In this document: piece by piece, positions 8,840 to 16,404 of the stretch
Layout: each line of letters starts with the position of its first letter
How positions within the stretch are numbered: the stretch's first letter is position 1
Assembly (NCBI GenBank): GCA_002898215.1
Contig: BEIF01000001.1
Location: forward strand, 353,501 to 417,500
Reading direction: 5' to 3'
Source of the DNA: a bacterium HR29
Lineage (GTDB): Bacteria > Chloroflexota > Dehalococcoidia > Tepidiformales > Tepidiformaceae
DNA: 64,000 nucleotides
Notes under the pieces: model-generated
Databases searched by the model: none
Told to the model about the DNA's origin: nothing
Seen by the model: only the letters and a program-made list of their open reading frames with translations
Position numbers and translations under genes: made by a program

Positions 8840-9892
8840 ATGCAGGTGGGCGCCCGGTTCGACGAGCTCCGCGAGCAGGCACTCGCCGAGCTCGCCGCCT
8901 GTGCCGATGAACGCGCCCTCGAAGCCTGGCGCGCGGCCTGGCTGGGACGCCAGGACGGGCGCATCACACTGCTGCTCCGCTCCGTCAAGGACCAGCCCCC
9001 CGACGAGCGGCCGGCCTTCGGGAAAGCTGCCAACGCCCTTCGCGCGGAGCTCGAGGATGCTCTCGAGGCGAAGCGGCAGGAGCTCAAAGAGCGGGCCCTC
9101 CGCGAATTGGCAACCCTCCGCGCCCTCGATGTCACCCTCCCCGGACGCCGGCCGACGCGCGGCACGCTTCACCCCGTGACCCAGACCCTCCGCGACTGTA
9201 TCCGCGCGTTCGAGGCGATGGGGTTCCGCGTCTTCGAAGGCCCGGAGGTGGAGTGGGCTTACTACAACTTCGACGCCGTCCGCATCCCGGAGGACCACCC
9301 GGCGCGGGATATGTGGGACACGCTCTGGGTGGACGCCCTCGTCGACGGAGAGCGGAAGATGCTCCTGCGGACGCACACCTCGCCGAACCAGATCCGCGTG
9401 CTCGAACGGCATGCGCCGCCCATCCGGGTCATCGTGCCCGGGAAGTGCTATCGCCAGGAAGCCACCGACGCCACCCACGAGTGGATGCTCACCCAAATCG
9501 AAGGGCTCGCCGTCGATGAAGGCGTGCGGATGTCCGACCTGAAGGGCGTCCTCTACGACTTCGCCCGGCGAATCTTCGGCCACGACCGGCGGATCATCTT
9601 CCATCACAGCTACTTCCCCTTCGTGGAGCCGGGGGTCGAGATGGCCATCGACTGCTTCCGCTGCCGCGGAAGCGGCGCCGAGTGCCCAACCTGTCACGGC
9701 AGCGGCTGGATCGAGATCCTCGGCGCCGGCATGGTCCACCCCGAGATCATCGCCAATGCTGGGTTGGACCCCTCCCGGTACACCGGTTTCGCCTTCGGGC
9801 TCGGGATCGAGCGGGTGGCCATGCTCCGTTGGGGCATCGAAGATATCCGCCACTTCTACCAGAATGACCTTCGCTTCCTCCGTCAGTTCTAG
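8840..9892 (+). CDS. pheS: phenylalanyl-tRNA synthetase alpha subunit
   Basis: 350-residue catalytic subunit of the class II (alpha-beta)2 enzyme. An N-terminal coiled coil (about 1-85) that contacts tRNA precedes the catalytic core: FEAMGFRVFEGPEVEWAYYN, LLRTHTSPNQIRVL (motif 2 region), VEPGVEMAIDCFRCRG and the motif 3 segment GFAFGLGIERVAMLRWGIED. The core includes a short Cys-rich insert (CFRCRGSGAECPTCHGSGW) typical of many PheS proteins. ATG start; pheT follows after 57 bp. Confidence 0.97.
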   Translation: MQVGARFDELREQALAELAACADERALEAWRAAWLGRQDGRITLLLRSVKDQPPDERPAFGKAANALRAELEDALEAKRQELKERALRELATLRALDVTLPGRRPTRGTLHPVTQTLRDCIRAFEAMGFRVFEGPEVEWAYYNFDAVRIPEDHPARDMWDTLWVDALVDGERKMLLRTHTSPNQIRVLERHAPPIRVIVPGKCYRQEATDATHEWMLTQIEGLAVDEGVRMSDLKGVLYDFARRIFGHDRRIIFHHSYFPFVEPGVEMAIDCFRCRGSGAECPTCHGSGWIEILGAGMVHPEIIANAGLDPSRYTGFAFGLGIERVAMLRWGIEDIRHFYQNDLRFLRQF

Positions 9893-9949
9893 ACCGTCCA
9901 GAGCGCCGCGGGGTCGGGCCGCCGCCCCCGCTGTCCGAGGTGTCCGGAA

Positions 9950-12376
9950 ATGAGGCTGCCCCTCAGTTGGCTCCGCGAATTCGTCGACGTCGACGTTCCG
10001 GCCGAGACCCTCGCCCGGATGCTGACCGACTCCGTTGCCGAGGTGGAGGAGGTCCGGGTTATCGGAGGAGAGTGGGACCCGCAGCTCGTCCGGGTGGGCC
10101 GGGTCGTCGCTATCGAGCCCCACCCGAACGCCGACCGGTTGAAGCTCGCCACGGTGGACCTGGGCGACAGCATTCACCGGGTCGTTTGCGGCGCGCCGAA
10201 CATTGCCCCCGGGCAACACGTCGCCTTCGCCCTCGAGGGGGCGCGGATCGTCGACGGCCGCACGGGCCAGCCTGCGGTCCTCCGCCGGGCGACCATCCGG
10301 GGCGTCGAGTCGGCCGGTATGGTCCTGAGCGAGCGGGAGCTTGGCCTCGGCGAGGACCATTCCGGCATCCTCGTGCTTCCCGACTCCGCTCCCGTCGGGC
10401 GGCCGCTGGTCGAGGTGCTTGGCGATGTCGTTTTCGAACTCTCCACCTGGGCGAACCGCGCCGACCTCCTCGGTGTCCTCGGGCTCGCCCGCGAAGTCGC
10501 CGCGCTGTTGGGGAAGGAGCTTCGCGAGCCGCCCCGGACCTACACCGCCGAAGGCCCAGCCATCGAGGAGCTCGCCGAAGTCGTGGTGGAGGCGCCGGAC
10601 CTCTGCCGCCGTTTCACGGCGGCGGTCGTCACCGACCTCACCATCGAGCCGTCTCCCCGTTGGCTGCAGGAACGACTCGAACGCATGGGCATGCGACCCA
10701 TCAACAACGTCGTCGACATCACCAACTACGTGATGCTCGAGACTGGGCAGCCGCTCCACGCGTTCGATTACGAGGCCATCGGCGGACGGAAGGTCGTGGC
10801 CCGCCGCGCTCGCCCCGGAGAGCGCATCGTCACCCTGGACGGCGTCGAGCGGGAGTTGGACCCCGACATGCTGCTCATCTGCGACGCCGAACGCCCTCTC
10901 GGCATCGCGGGCATCATGGGCGGGGCGGAAAGCGAGGTGAACCCCCGTACACGCACCATCCTGCTCGAGGTGGCGAACTTCCATCCCGGCTCCATCCGCC
11001 GGACGAGCATGCGTCTCAAGCTGCGAACCGAGGCATCCTCCCGGTTCGAAAAAGGGATCGGGCCCGGCATGGCCGTCTACGCGCAGGCCCGCGCCCTGCA
11101 CCTGTTGCAGGAGGTCTGCGGCGGACGCATCGCGAGGGGGACCATCGACCTCTATCCCACGCCGGTCGAGCCGGCACCGATCGAGCTGCCCGAGGCTCGC
11201 ATCGGCCAGGTACTGGGCATGGAAGTGCCCGACAGCGAGGTGCGACGGATCCTCACCGCGCTGGGCTTCCGCTGCGAGGCTGACACGTCTGCCCGCACCT
11301 ACCAGGTGACGCCCCCGTTCTGGCGGACCGATGTCGCCATCGCCGACGACGTCATCGAGGAGATCGCCCGCGTCCACGGCTACGACAAACTGCCGACGAC
11401 GTCTCTGCGTGGGGCCCTCCCGGAGCCGGAGGCCGACCCGGTTCGGGAACTTCGGCATCGCCTGGCAGACGCCTTCGTCGCTGTCGGCTTCCACGAAGTC
11501 ATCACGTACAGCCTCACCGACGCGGAGGAGCTTCGCCGGACGGTGGCGCCGGATGATACCCTCCGGAACCGTCCGCTTGCGGTGGTGAATCCGGTGGCCG
11601 CGCAGCACACCTACCTCCGCACGACCCTTCGCGGGTCGCTCCTGCGTACGTACGCTCGAAACCGTCCGCACGCCCAGGGGCCGCTGCAGCTCTTCGAGAT
11701 CGGGGTCGAGTTCCTGCCCCGCGACGGCGACCTTCCCGACGAACGCCCCGTGCTCGTGGCGGCCATGGGCGGCTTCCGTCCTGACCGATGGGGCCACCCC
11801 AGCGACGAACGTCTCGACTTCTTCGACCTGAAGGGCGCGCTCGAATCCGTCCTGGAGGGTCTTTGGAGCGAGGCGAGCTTCGAGCCGGCCGAGGAGCACG
11901 GGTTCCTCGCCGGCCACACGGCGGCGGTGCTCGTCAGTGGCCAACGGGTCGGCATCCTCGGCCAGGTGCATCCGGATGTCGCGGCCGCCTTCGACATCGG
12001 CGAGCCCGTCTACCTACTCGAGCTCGGTCTCCGGGAGCTCGCCGCGGTCCTCCCCGAGCGCCCGGCCTACCAGCCGCCCCCGCGTTTCCCGCCGGTTCGC
12101 CTCGACCTCGCGCTCGTGGTCGAAGCCGGGTTGCCAGCCGCGCAATTGCTGCGGGCGGTGCGCAGTCACCGCAGTGGCAGCGTCACCATCGAGGCGGACC
12201 TCTTCGACGAATACCGCGGGCCAGGCATCCCCGAAGGGAAGAAATCCCTTGCCCTCCACCTCCGCCTGCAGGCGCCCGACCGAACCCTCACCGATGCGGA
12301 GGCGAAACGGGTGGTCGAGGGGCTGCTCGCTCGCCTCGAACGGGAACTGGGAGCGCGGCCCCGAGCTGCGCTGTGA
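9950..12376 (+). CDS. pheT: phenylalanyl-tRNA synthetase beta subunit
   Basis: 808 residues, standard length. Domain order: N-terminal B1 and tRNA-binding OB fold (about 40-150; GRVVAIEPHPNADRLKLATV), B3/B4 editing module (about 210-380; RPINNVVDITNYVMLETGQ), B5 (about 405-475), the core B6-B7 domain, and the C-terminal FDX-ACB anticodon-binding domain (about 715-805). It assembles with PheS and hydrolyses mischarged Tyr-tRNA(Phe). Its TGA overlaps the GTG of the next small gene. Confidence 0.97.
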   Translation: MRLPLSWLREFVDVDVPAETLARMLTDSVAEVEEVRVIGGEWDPQLVRVGRVVAIEPHPNADRLKLATVDLGDSIHRVVCGAPNIAPGQHVAFALEGARIVDGRTGQPAVLRRATIRGVESAGMVLSERELGLGEDHSGILVLPDSAPVGRPLVEVLGDVVFELSTWANRADLLGVLGLAREVAALLGKELREPPRTYTAEGPAIEELAEVVVEAPDLCRRFTAAVVTDLTIEPSPRWLQERLERMGMRPINNVVDITNYVMLETGQPLHAFDYEAIGGRKVVARRARPGERIVTLDGVERELDPDMLLICDAERPLGIAGIMGGAESEVNPRTRTILLEVANFHPGSIRRTSMRLKLRTEASSRFEKGIGPGMAVYAQARALHLLQEVCGGRIARGTIDLYPTPVEPAPIELPEARIGQVLGMEVPDSEVRRILTALGFRCEADTSARTYQVTPPFWRTDVAIADDVIEEIARVHGYDKLPTTSLRGALPEPEADPVRELRHRLADAFVAVGFHEVITYSLTDAEELRRTVAPDDTLRNRPLAVVNPVAAQHTYLRTTLRGSLLRTYARNRPHAQGPLQLFEIGVEFLPRDGDLPDERPVLVAAMGGFRPDRWGHPSDERLDFFDLKGALESVLEGLWSEASFEPAEEHGFLAGHTAAVLVSGQRVGILGQVHPDVAAAFDIGEPVYLLELGLRELAAVLPERPAYQPPPRFPPVRLDLALVVEAGLPAAQLLRAVRSHRSGSVTIEADLFDEYRGPGIPEGKKSLALHLRLQAPDRTLTDAEAKRVVEGLLARLERELGARPRAAL

Positions 12377-12570
12377 ACAGGCCGCTCGACCCAGGGCTCT
12401 GCCGCTCTTGCGCCTTCGCGCGAACGGTCCGCTCGTCCCGCGGGTCGGTCTTCTGGCTGTGCGAGCGCTCCCGAAGCGATCCGCGCTTTCCGCGCTACCC
12501 GAGCCTTCCCGTCACGGCTTGCCCTGGGTGGGCGGACGGTGAGCCGAAAGGCGCAAGGCCGTCTCGGTGA
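12373..12570 (+). CDS. small four-cysteine protein coupled to pheT
   Basis: A 65-residue protein starting at a GTG that overlaps the pheT stop (GTGA). Four cysteines are arranged C-x2-C-x16-C-x17-C (residues 10, 13, 30, 48), with FWLCERSRSDPRFPRYPSLP and ACPGW around the last two; this looks like a small zinc-binding fold. I recall similar short uncharacterised proteins in Actinobacteria and Chloroflexota, but know no function. The last 19 codons overlap the end of the convergent wrbA-like gene, and the region after ACPGW looks non-conserved. Translation with pheT is implied by the overlap. Confidence 0.6.
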   Translation: MNRPLDPGLCRSCAFARTVRSSRGSVFWLCERSRSDPRFPRYPSLPVTACPGWADGEPKGARPSR

Positions 12571-13039
12571 CGCGGCGGCCCAGCATTCGCGCTTGCTCGC
12601 GATCGTCCTCCGTAACCTCGCCGTGGGCCGTCGCGCCGTAGTAACTGCCCGAGCGACGCATGCGCTCGCTCCAGGGGAGGCCGACGAAGAGCATCCCGTG
12701 GCTCAGGAGGAGGTGGAGGAGCTGGAGGAGCGTCGCCTCGGTGCCGCCGGAGGGGGAGTACCCGGCGGTGAAGGCCCCCGCAGGCTTCCCTGCGAGCTCG
12801 CCCGTCTCCCACAGGTCGCCCGAGCGGTCCCACCACTCCTTCAGCTTGCCGGTGATACCGCTCCAGTTCGGCGAGCCCAGCACGAGGCCGTCGCAGCGGA
12901 GAAGGTCGGCGGGCTCGGCCTCATCGGCTCGCCGTTCGACGGGCGTGCCGCCGGCCTCGCGCACCCCTTCCGCTACGGCTCTGGCGAGCTGTTCGACGAG
13001 GCCTCCCCGGCTGTCGTAGAGCACCAGGATCGCCACCAT
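12512..13039 (-). CDS. WrbA-like flavodoxin-family NAD(P)H:quinone oxidoreductase
   Basis: 175 residues of flavodoxin fold. The N-terminal FMN phosphate-binding loop is VLYDSRGGLVEQLA; LVLGSPNWSGITGKLKEWWD and GAFTAGYSPSGGTEATL match the isoalloxazine-binding segments of WrbA-type proteins. Likely a cytoplasmic FMN enzyme reducing quinones by two electrons. The ATG at 13039 lies inside the 3' end of the upstream HAD-like gene (67-bp overlap in another frame), so expression is probably coupled to it. Confidence 0.85.
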   Translation of the reverse strand: MVAILVLYDSRGGLVEQLARAVAEGVREAGGTPVERRADEAEPADLLRCDGLVLGSPNWSGITGKLKEWWDRSGDLWETGELAGKPAGAFTAGYSPSGGTEATLLQLLHLLLSHGMLFVGLPWSERMRRSGSYYGATAHGEVTEDDREQARMLGRRVTETALRLSAHRPPTQGKP

Positions 13040-13644
13040 GCTTCCCCCTGCCTCTCCAGGATTCCGACGACGTCCTCCAGCCGTACGAAATGAAGGTCGC
13101 CGCGCGCGCGGCCGATGGCGGCGTGGGCCGCTGCGGCCGCCTCCGGGGCCCCTTCGGCCCCGAGGTACACGACGAAATCGCCCGCAGCCCGGTAGGCGGC
13201 CACGTAGGAGAGCTTGAATCGTGCCTGGATTTCGATGCCGCGCGGGCTGAAGTACTGCGCCCGCCAGCGATACCGAGTCGTGGTCCGAGCGCAATGACGC
13301 GGAAGCCGCGGCAGCCCGAGGGGCGCCAGCGAGGGCTCGACGTAGAAATCGAAGCCGTCGGCCAGGACGACGAGGAACCAGTCGTTCCAATGCGCCCAGT
13401 CCCAGAGCTCGGTGAGACCCCGCTCCAGCTCGGCGGTTTCGGTAGCGAACGGAACGACCTCGTCGGCCGGCGCTTCTATCGAACGTAGCGCTTCGGCGAG
13501 GTAGCTCTCGCGACTCCGAAAGCCCCGCTGCCATTCGGCGCGGAGTGTACGCCAGGATTCGTCGGCGAACCGTTCGAAGATGGCCGCTGGCACGTCCCGC
13601 CTAGCGAGTGCCCCCTCGTAATCGACGCACACGACCCGCGCCAT
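12973..13644 (-). CDS. HAD-fold protein of the MtnX/phosphoserine-phosphatase type, probably inactive
   Basis: 223 residues. The layout matches HAD subfamily IB phosphatases: motif I region VVCVDYEGALARRDV, motif II region LVVLADGFDFYVEP, a lysine in ARFKLSYV and motif IV region FVVYLGAEGAPEAAAAAHA. The usual DxD is DxE here, the motif II Ser/Thr is Ala, and the acidic motif IV (normally GDGxSD) reads GAEGAP, so the Mg2+ ligands are gone. The fold is recognisable but phosphatase activity looks unlikely. The last 22 codons overlap the wrbA-like gene in another frame. Start ATG sits 6 nt after a TACACT box, predicting a leaderless mRNA. Role unknown. Confidence 0.7.
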   Translation of the reverse strand: MARVVCVDYEGALARRDVPAAIFERFADESWRTLRAEWQRGFRSRESYLAEALRSIEAPADEVVPFATETAELERGLTELWDWAHWNDWFLVVLADGFDFYVEPSLAPLGLPRLPRHCARTTTRYRWRAQYFSPRGIEIQARFKLSYVAAYRAAGDFVVYLGAEGAPEAAAAAHAAIGRARGDLHFVRLEDVVGILERQGEAWWRSWCSTTAGEASSNSSPEP

Positions 13645-13650
13645 ACCCTC

Positions 13651-13680
13651 AGTGTAGACGTGGCCGCGCGCTGCTATCGT
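13651..13680. promoter_or_regulatory. divergent pair of leaderless promoters
   Basis: On the minus strand TACACT (13656-13651) ends 6 nt before the HAD-like ATG. On the plus strand TATCGT (13675-13680) ends 8 nt before the methyltransferase ATG at 13689. The two -10 boxes are only 18 nt apart, so the two polymerase sites overlap and may compete. Confidence 0.5.
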
Positions 13681-13688
13681 CGGTGGCG

Positions 13689-14876
13689 ATGGATCGCGAG
13701 CGGGCCCGCTTCCTCCTCTCACCCAGAGGCCAGGAGCGCCTCGCGGCAACGGAGAACCACCACCGTGACCCTCTCGCTCTCCAGCGGGCCCTTCGGAAGG
13801 AGCTCCCCCCAGCCGAGGCGGCCGCGGTGGGCGAGCAGGTAGTTCTCCGCGCTCGCGCCCGCGAGCGGTTCGGGCGGGCATTCGTGGGCTGGCTCTGGAC
13901 GGCGGAGACGCTGGAGATGGCCGCTCACCCGGGCGCGGCACACCGCCGCGCCCAGCGCCTTGCACGGTCGGCCGAGTCGGTGATCGACGGAACCGTCGGG
14001 GCCGGCGTCGACCTCTCCGCTTGCGCCGAGGCTGGCCTGTGGGCGGCCGGCTTCGAACGGGACGAGGTGCGGGCGCTTCTTGCGGCCCACAACCTCCGGG
14101 GGCATGCCTCCGTCGCTCGCGCCGACATCCGTCGCCCGCCTGCGGACCTCGCGAGACATGCCCTCCTGCTCGACCCCTCGCGCCGCGGTCCGGACGGCCG
14201 CCGCTTCGACCCCTCGCGTTTCGAACCGTCGTGGCAGACCTGCCTGGCGCTGGCACGGAGCGCGCCGCTCTCGGTCGTGAAAGCGCCGCCAGGGATCGAC
14301 CGAGGCGACGTTCCGTCCGATGCCGAGGTGGAGTGGGTACAGGCCGGGCGGTCGCTCCGCGAGGCTGCCCTCTGGTTCGGACGGGGCACCGTGCCCGGAC
14401 TGCGTCGGGCGGTGGTTCTCGAGGCGGACGCGGAGCTCGATTCCCGCGCCCCGGCTGTGCCCTGGGAAGCACGCCCGTTGGGGGGCGTCCTCTACGACCC
14501 CGAGCCCGCGGTGACGCGCGCGGGGCTCGCCGCACAACTGGCGGCCATGCTGGTCGCCTGGCCGCTCGACCCTGACGTTGCCTACCTCTCGGCGGAGGAT
14601 TTCCGCCCGACGCCGTTCGCGCGGGCCTTTGCCATCCTCGATGTCCTGGATTTTTCGCTCGGCAGGCTGCGGGCCCACCTTCGCCGCCGCGGCTGGCGGC
14701 TCGGCGAAGTGCTGCGCCGTCGGTTCCCATTGGAGCCCGAAGCGCTACGCCGTCTCTGCGGACGCGTGGAAGGGGAGCCCGTGGCAGCCATCTGCACGAC
14801 GGTCGCCGGGCGGCGGCTCGTCATCCTCGGCCGGCCGCTGGCGACCGGTCCGGGGCGGGAGACCCCATGCCGTTAG
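13689..14876 (+). CDS. class I SAM-dependent methyltransferase with C-terminal THUMP-like domain
   Basis: 395 residues. After a helical N-terminal region comes a Rossmann methyltransferase core: VIDGTVGAGVDLSACAEAGL is motif I (glycine-rich SAM loop), and HALLLDPSRRGPDGRRF resembles the motif IV Asp-Pro segment of RNA/DNA methyltransferases. The C-terminus (about 300-385; TPFARAFAILDVLDFSLGRL) matches the THUMP-like module that usually follows this domain. The substrate is not established; the architecture suggests RNA. The ATG follows a TATCGT box by 8 nt. The stop codon overlaps the -35 region of the next gene. Confidence 0.72.
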   Translation: MDRERARFLLSPRGQERLAATENHHRDPLALQRALRKELPPAEAAAVGEQVVLRARARERFGRAFVGWLWTAETLEMAAHPGAAHRRAQRLARSAESVIDGTVGAGVDLSACAEAGLWAAGFERDEVRALLAAHNLRGHASVARADIRRPPADLARHALLLDPSRRGPDGRRFDPSRFEPSWQTCLALARSAPLSVVKAPPGIDRGDVPSDAEVEWVQAGRSLREAALWFGRGTVPGLRRAVVLEADAELDSRAPAVPWEARPLGGVLYDPEPAVTRAGLAAQLAAMLVAWPLDPDVAYLSAEDFRPTPFARAFAILDVLDFSLGRLRAHLRRRGWRLGEVLRRRFPLEPEALRRLCGRVEGEPVAAICTTVAGRRLVILGRPLATGPGRETPCR

Positions 14877-14903
14877 ACAATAATGTGCGCGCGGGTGTAT
14901 CGT
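14874..14903 (+). promoter_or_regulatory. promoter of the small HTH gene
   Basis: TAGACA (14874-14879) and TATCGT (14898-14903) are 18 nt apart in a locally A+T-rich patch. The -35 box overlaps the TAG stop of the methyltransferase. Transcription would start near 14910, downstream of the in-frame ATG at 14867, which supports the ATG at 14975 as the real start. Confidence 0.5.
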
Positions 14904-14974
14904 TGCTTATTGCTTACGCCCTTGATCCGTTCTTCGGGCGGCAGGACGCGACGACCGGAAGGGTGAACGGCACG

Positions 14975-15193
14975 ATGGCAGCGTCGAGGCTCTTCGAGGA
15001 CTACTACGATCTCGTGGAAGCGGCGCGGGAGCTGGATATCCATCCGCAAAGCCTCCGGCGCCTCATCAAGCAGAAGAAGATCCCCGCCACGATGTTCGCG
15101 GGGAAGTACCTGATTGAGCGCGACAAGCTCGAGATGTTCAAGGCGAACTACGACCCCCGCCCGGGGCGGAAACCGATTCGCCGGCTTCTGTAG
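14975..15193 (+). CDS. small excisionase/MerR-like helix-turn-helix protein
   Basis: 72 residues with a winged-HTH of the excisionase/MerR N-terminal type: DLVEAARELDIHPQSLRRLI followed by KKIPATMFAGKYLIERDKL, then a basic tail (RPGRKPIRRLL). Such proteins bind DNA as small transcription factors or recombination directionality factors. No integrase or phage gene is adjacent, so a regulatory role is more likely. The start was chosen after the mapped promoter and a GAAGGG about 10 nt upstream. Confidence 0.75.
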   Translation: MAASRLFEDYYDLVEAARELDIHPQSLRRLIKQKKIPATMFAGKYLIERDKLEMFKANYDPRPGRKPIRRLL

Positions 15194-15213
15194 CTTCGGA
15201 CTCCCGGTTCGTC

Positions 15214-15435
15214 CTACCCGAACAGCACGCCCCGGTCGACGAGCACGACGAGGGTGATGAGCCCCGCCGCTTCGGCCAGAAGCAGCGTCCCGATGATCCC
15301 GGCCCAGATGGCCTGTGCCCGGCCGCGGCTGGCAAACACGGGGATGGTGAGAACGACGGCCGATACCAGGAAGGCCAGTAGCGACATGACGCCCATCGAG
15401 AGTGGGCTCACCAACACGGGCAAGTCGACGCTCAT
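15214..15435 (-). CDS. small two-helix membrane protein, unknown function
   Basis: 73 residues with two hydrophobic segments (about 13-35 and 42-66) joined by a short basic loop (ASRGRAQ). The ATG is preceded by GGAGAGGAA, a good ribosome-binding site. It lies 75 bp after the NifU-like gene on the same strand and may be the last gene of that operon. I do not recognise the family. Confidence 0.6.
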   Translation of the reverse strand: MSVDLPVLVSPLSMGVMSLLAFLVSAVVLTIPVFASRGRAQAIWAGIIGTLLLAEAAGLITLVVLVDRGVLFG

Positions 15436-15510
15436 TTCCTCTCCGCTTCGGTCAGGGGCTCGTGGTCCGCGTCACAAGCGGACCCGTGGGGATGATACGC
15501 AAACGTAGCT

Positions 15511-15894
15511 TTACGTCCCACGTCCGAGGCGGCTCCGGTAATCGCGCACCGCCGCCCGGAGGGCATCGGCTGCCAGCACGCTGCAGTGGATCTTGTCCGG
15601 CGGCAGTCCGCCGATTCCCTCGGCGATCCGCTCCCGTGTGAGGGCCTCGACCTCGTCGAGCGTCCATCCCTGCACCAGTTCGCTGGCGAAGGAGCTCGTG
15701 GCGATGGCAGGCGGGCAGCCCCGCGTCTGCCACCGGACCTCGGCGACGCGCCCGTCCCGGACCCGGATCATCACGCGCATTCGGTCGCCGCACACGGGAT
15801 TGGCCACCGTCGCCTCGCCGTCCGGGTCCTCCATCACGCCGGCGTTCCGGGGGTGCTCGAAGTGTTCGATCACGAGGGGAGAGTACTGGCCCAT
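15511..15894 (-). CDS. NifU/IscU-like Fe-S cluster scaffold
   Basis: 127 residues corresponding to the NifU N-terminal domain. The three cluster-binding cysteines are in NPVCGDRM, TRGCPPAIATSS and KIHCSVLAADAL. Such scaffolds assemble [2Fe-2S] or [4Fe-4S] clusters and pass them to apo-proteins in the cytoplasm. No cysteine desulfurase is next to it. It lies 9 bp after a peroxiredoxin gene and downstream of MidA. Fe-S-rich clients exist in this window (the beta subunit at 56.6 kb). Confidence 0.88.
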   Translation of the reverse strand: MGQYSPLVIEHFEHPRNAGVMEDPDGEATVANPVCGDRMRVMIRVRDGRVAEVRWQTRGCPPAIATSSFASELVQGWTLDEVEALTRERIAEGIGGLPPDKIHCSVLAADALRAAVRDYRSRLGRGT

Positions 15895-15903
15895 GGGCGC
15901 CCC

Positions 15904-16404
15904 CTACACCAAGCCGAGCGCGCGGAACACCTCCTCGAACGCGCTCACGCTGTTGGGGTTGAAGTGGGGAAGCGTGAATCGCACCGTTCCGTCCTCGCCG
16001 ATGACGACGACCCCGCGCCGGGATTTCCCTTCGTCGGGGTCCCAGAACCCGTACGCCTTCACCGCTTCTCCGTAGAAATCGCTGATGAGCGGGAAGGGGA
16101 AGCGGTCCCGCTCTTGGAACCGCTGGTGTGAGTAGATCCCGTTCGTGTTGATGCCGAATACTTGGACGCCCGCCTCGGCCAGCAGCTCGTGCTCCTGGGC
16201 GAACGCCTTCAACTCGCTCGTGCACACCGGCATCCCGTCGTCCTGGTAGAAGACCAGCATGACCGGCCCCTTGGCGAGGAGGTCGCGCAGCCGCACCTCC
16301 AGCGATGAGCCGTCGGTCGTCACCGCGGGAAGGGTGAAGTCGGGCGCTTCCTCCCCCGGTTCAATGGGCCGGTCGCGGAAGGTTGTCGGGGCAGGATCGC
16401 TCAT
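15904..16404 (-). CDS. peroxiredoxin-like (AhpC/TSA) protein with atypical active site
   Basis: 166 residues of thioredoxin fold: APDFTLPAV at the N-terminus, then VMLVFYQDDGMPVCTSELKA with a probable peroxidatic cysteine. Classical peroxiredoxins have P-x3-(T/S)-x2-C; here the Pro and Thr positions are Gln and Met, so peroxide activation may differ. No obvious resolving cysteine is seen. ATG overlaps the MidA stop (ATGA). The function could be thiol peroxidase or another redoxin activity. Confidence 0.8.
   Translation of the reverse strand: MSDPAPTTFRDRPIEPGEEAPDFTLPAVTTDGSSLEVRLRDLLAKGPVMLVFYQDDGMPVCTSELKAFAQEHELLAEAGVQVFGINTNGIYSHQRFQERDRFPFPLISDFYGEAVKAYGFWDPDEGKSRRGVVVIGEDGTVRFTLPHFNPNSVSAFEEVFRALGLV

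Noticed and set aside
8822-11971. Minus-strand open frame of about 1050 codons opposite pheS-pheT
   Set aside because: It is the mirror of highly biased GC-rich codons; pheS and pheT on the plus strand have full family motifs, and the antisense protein has none.
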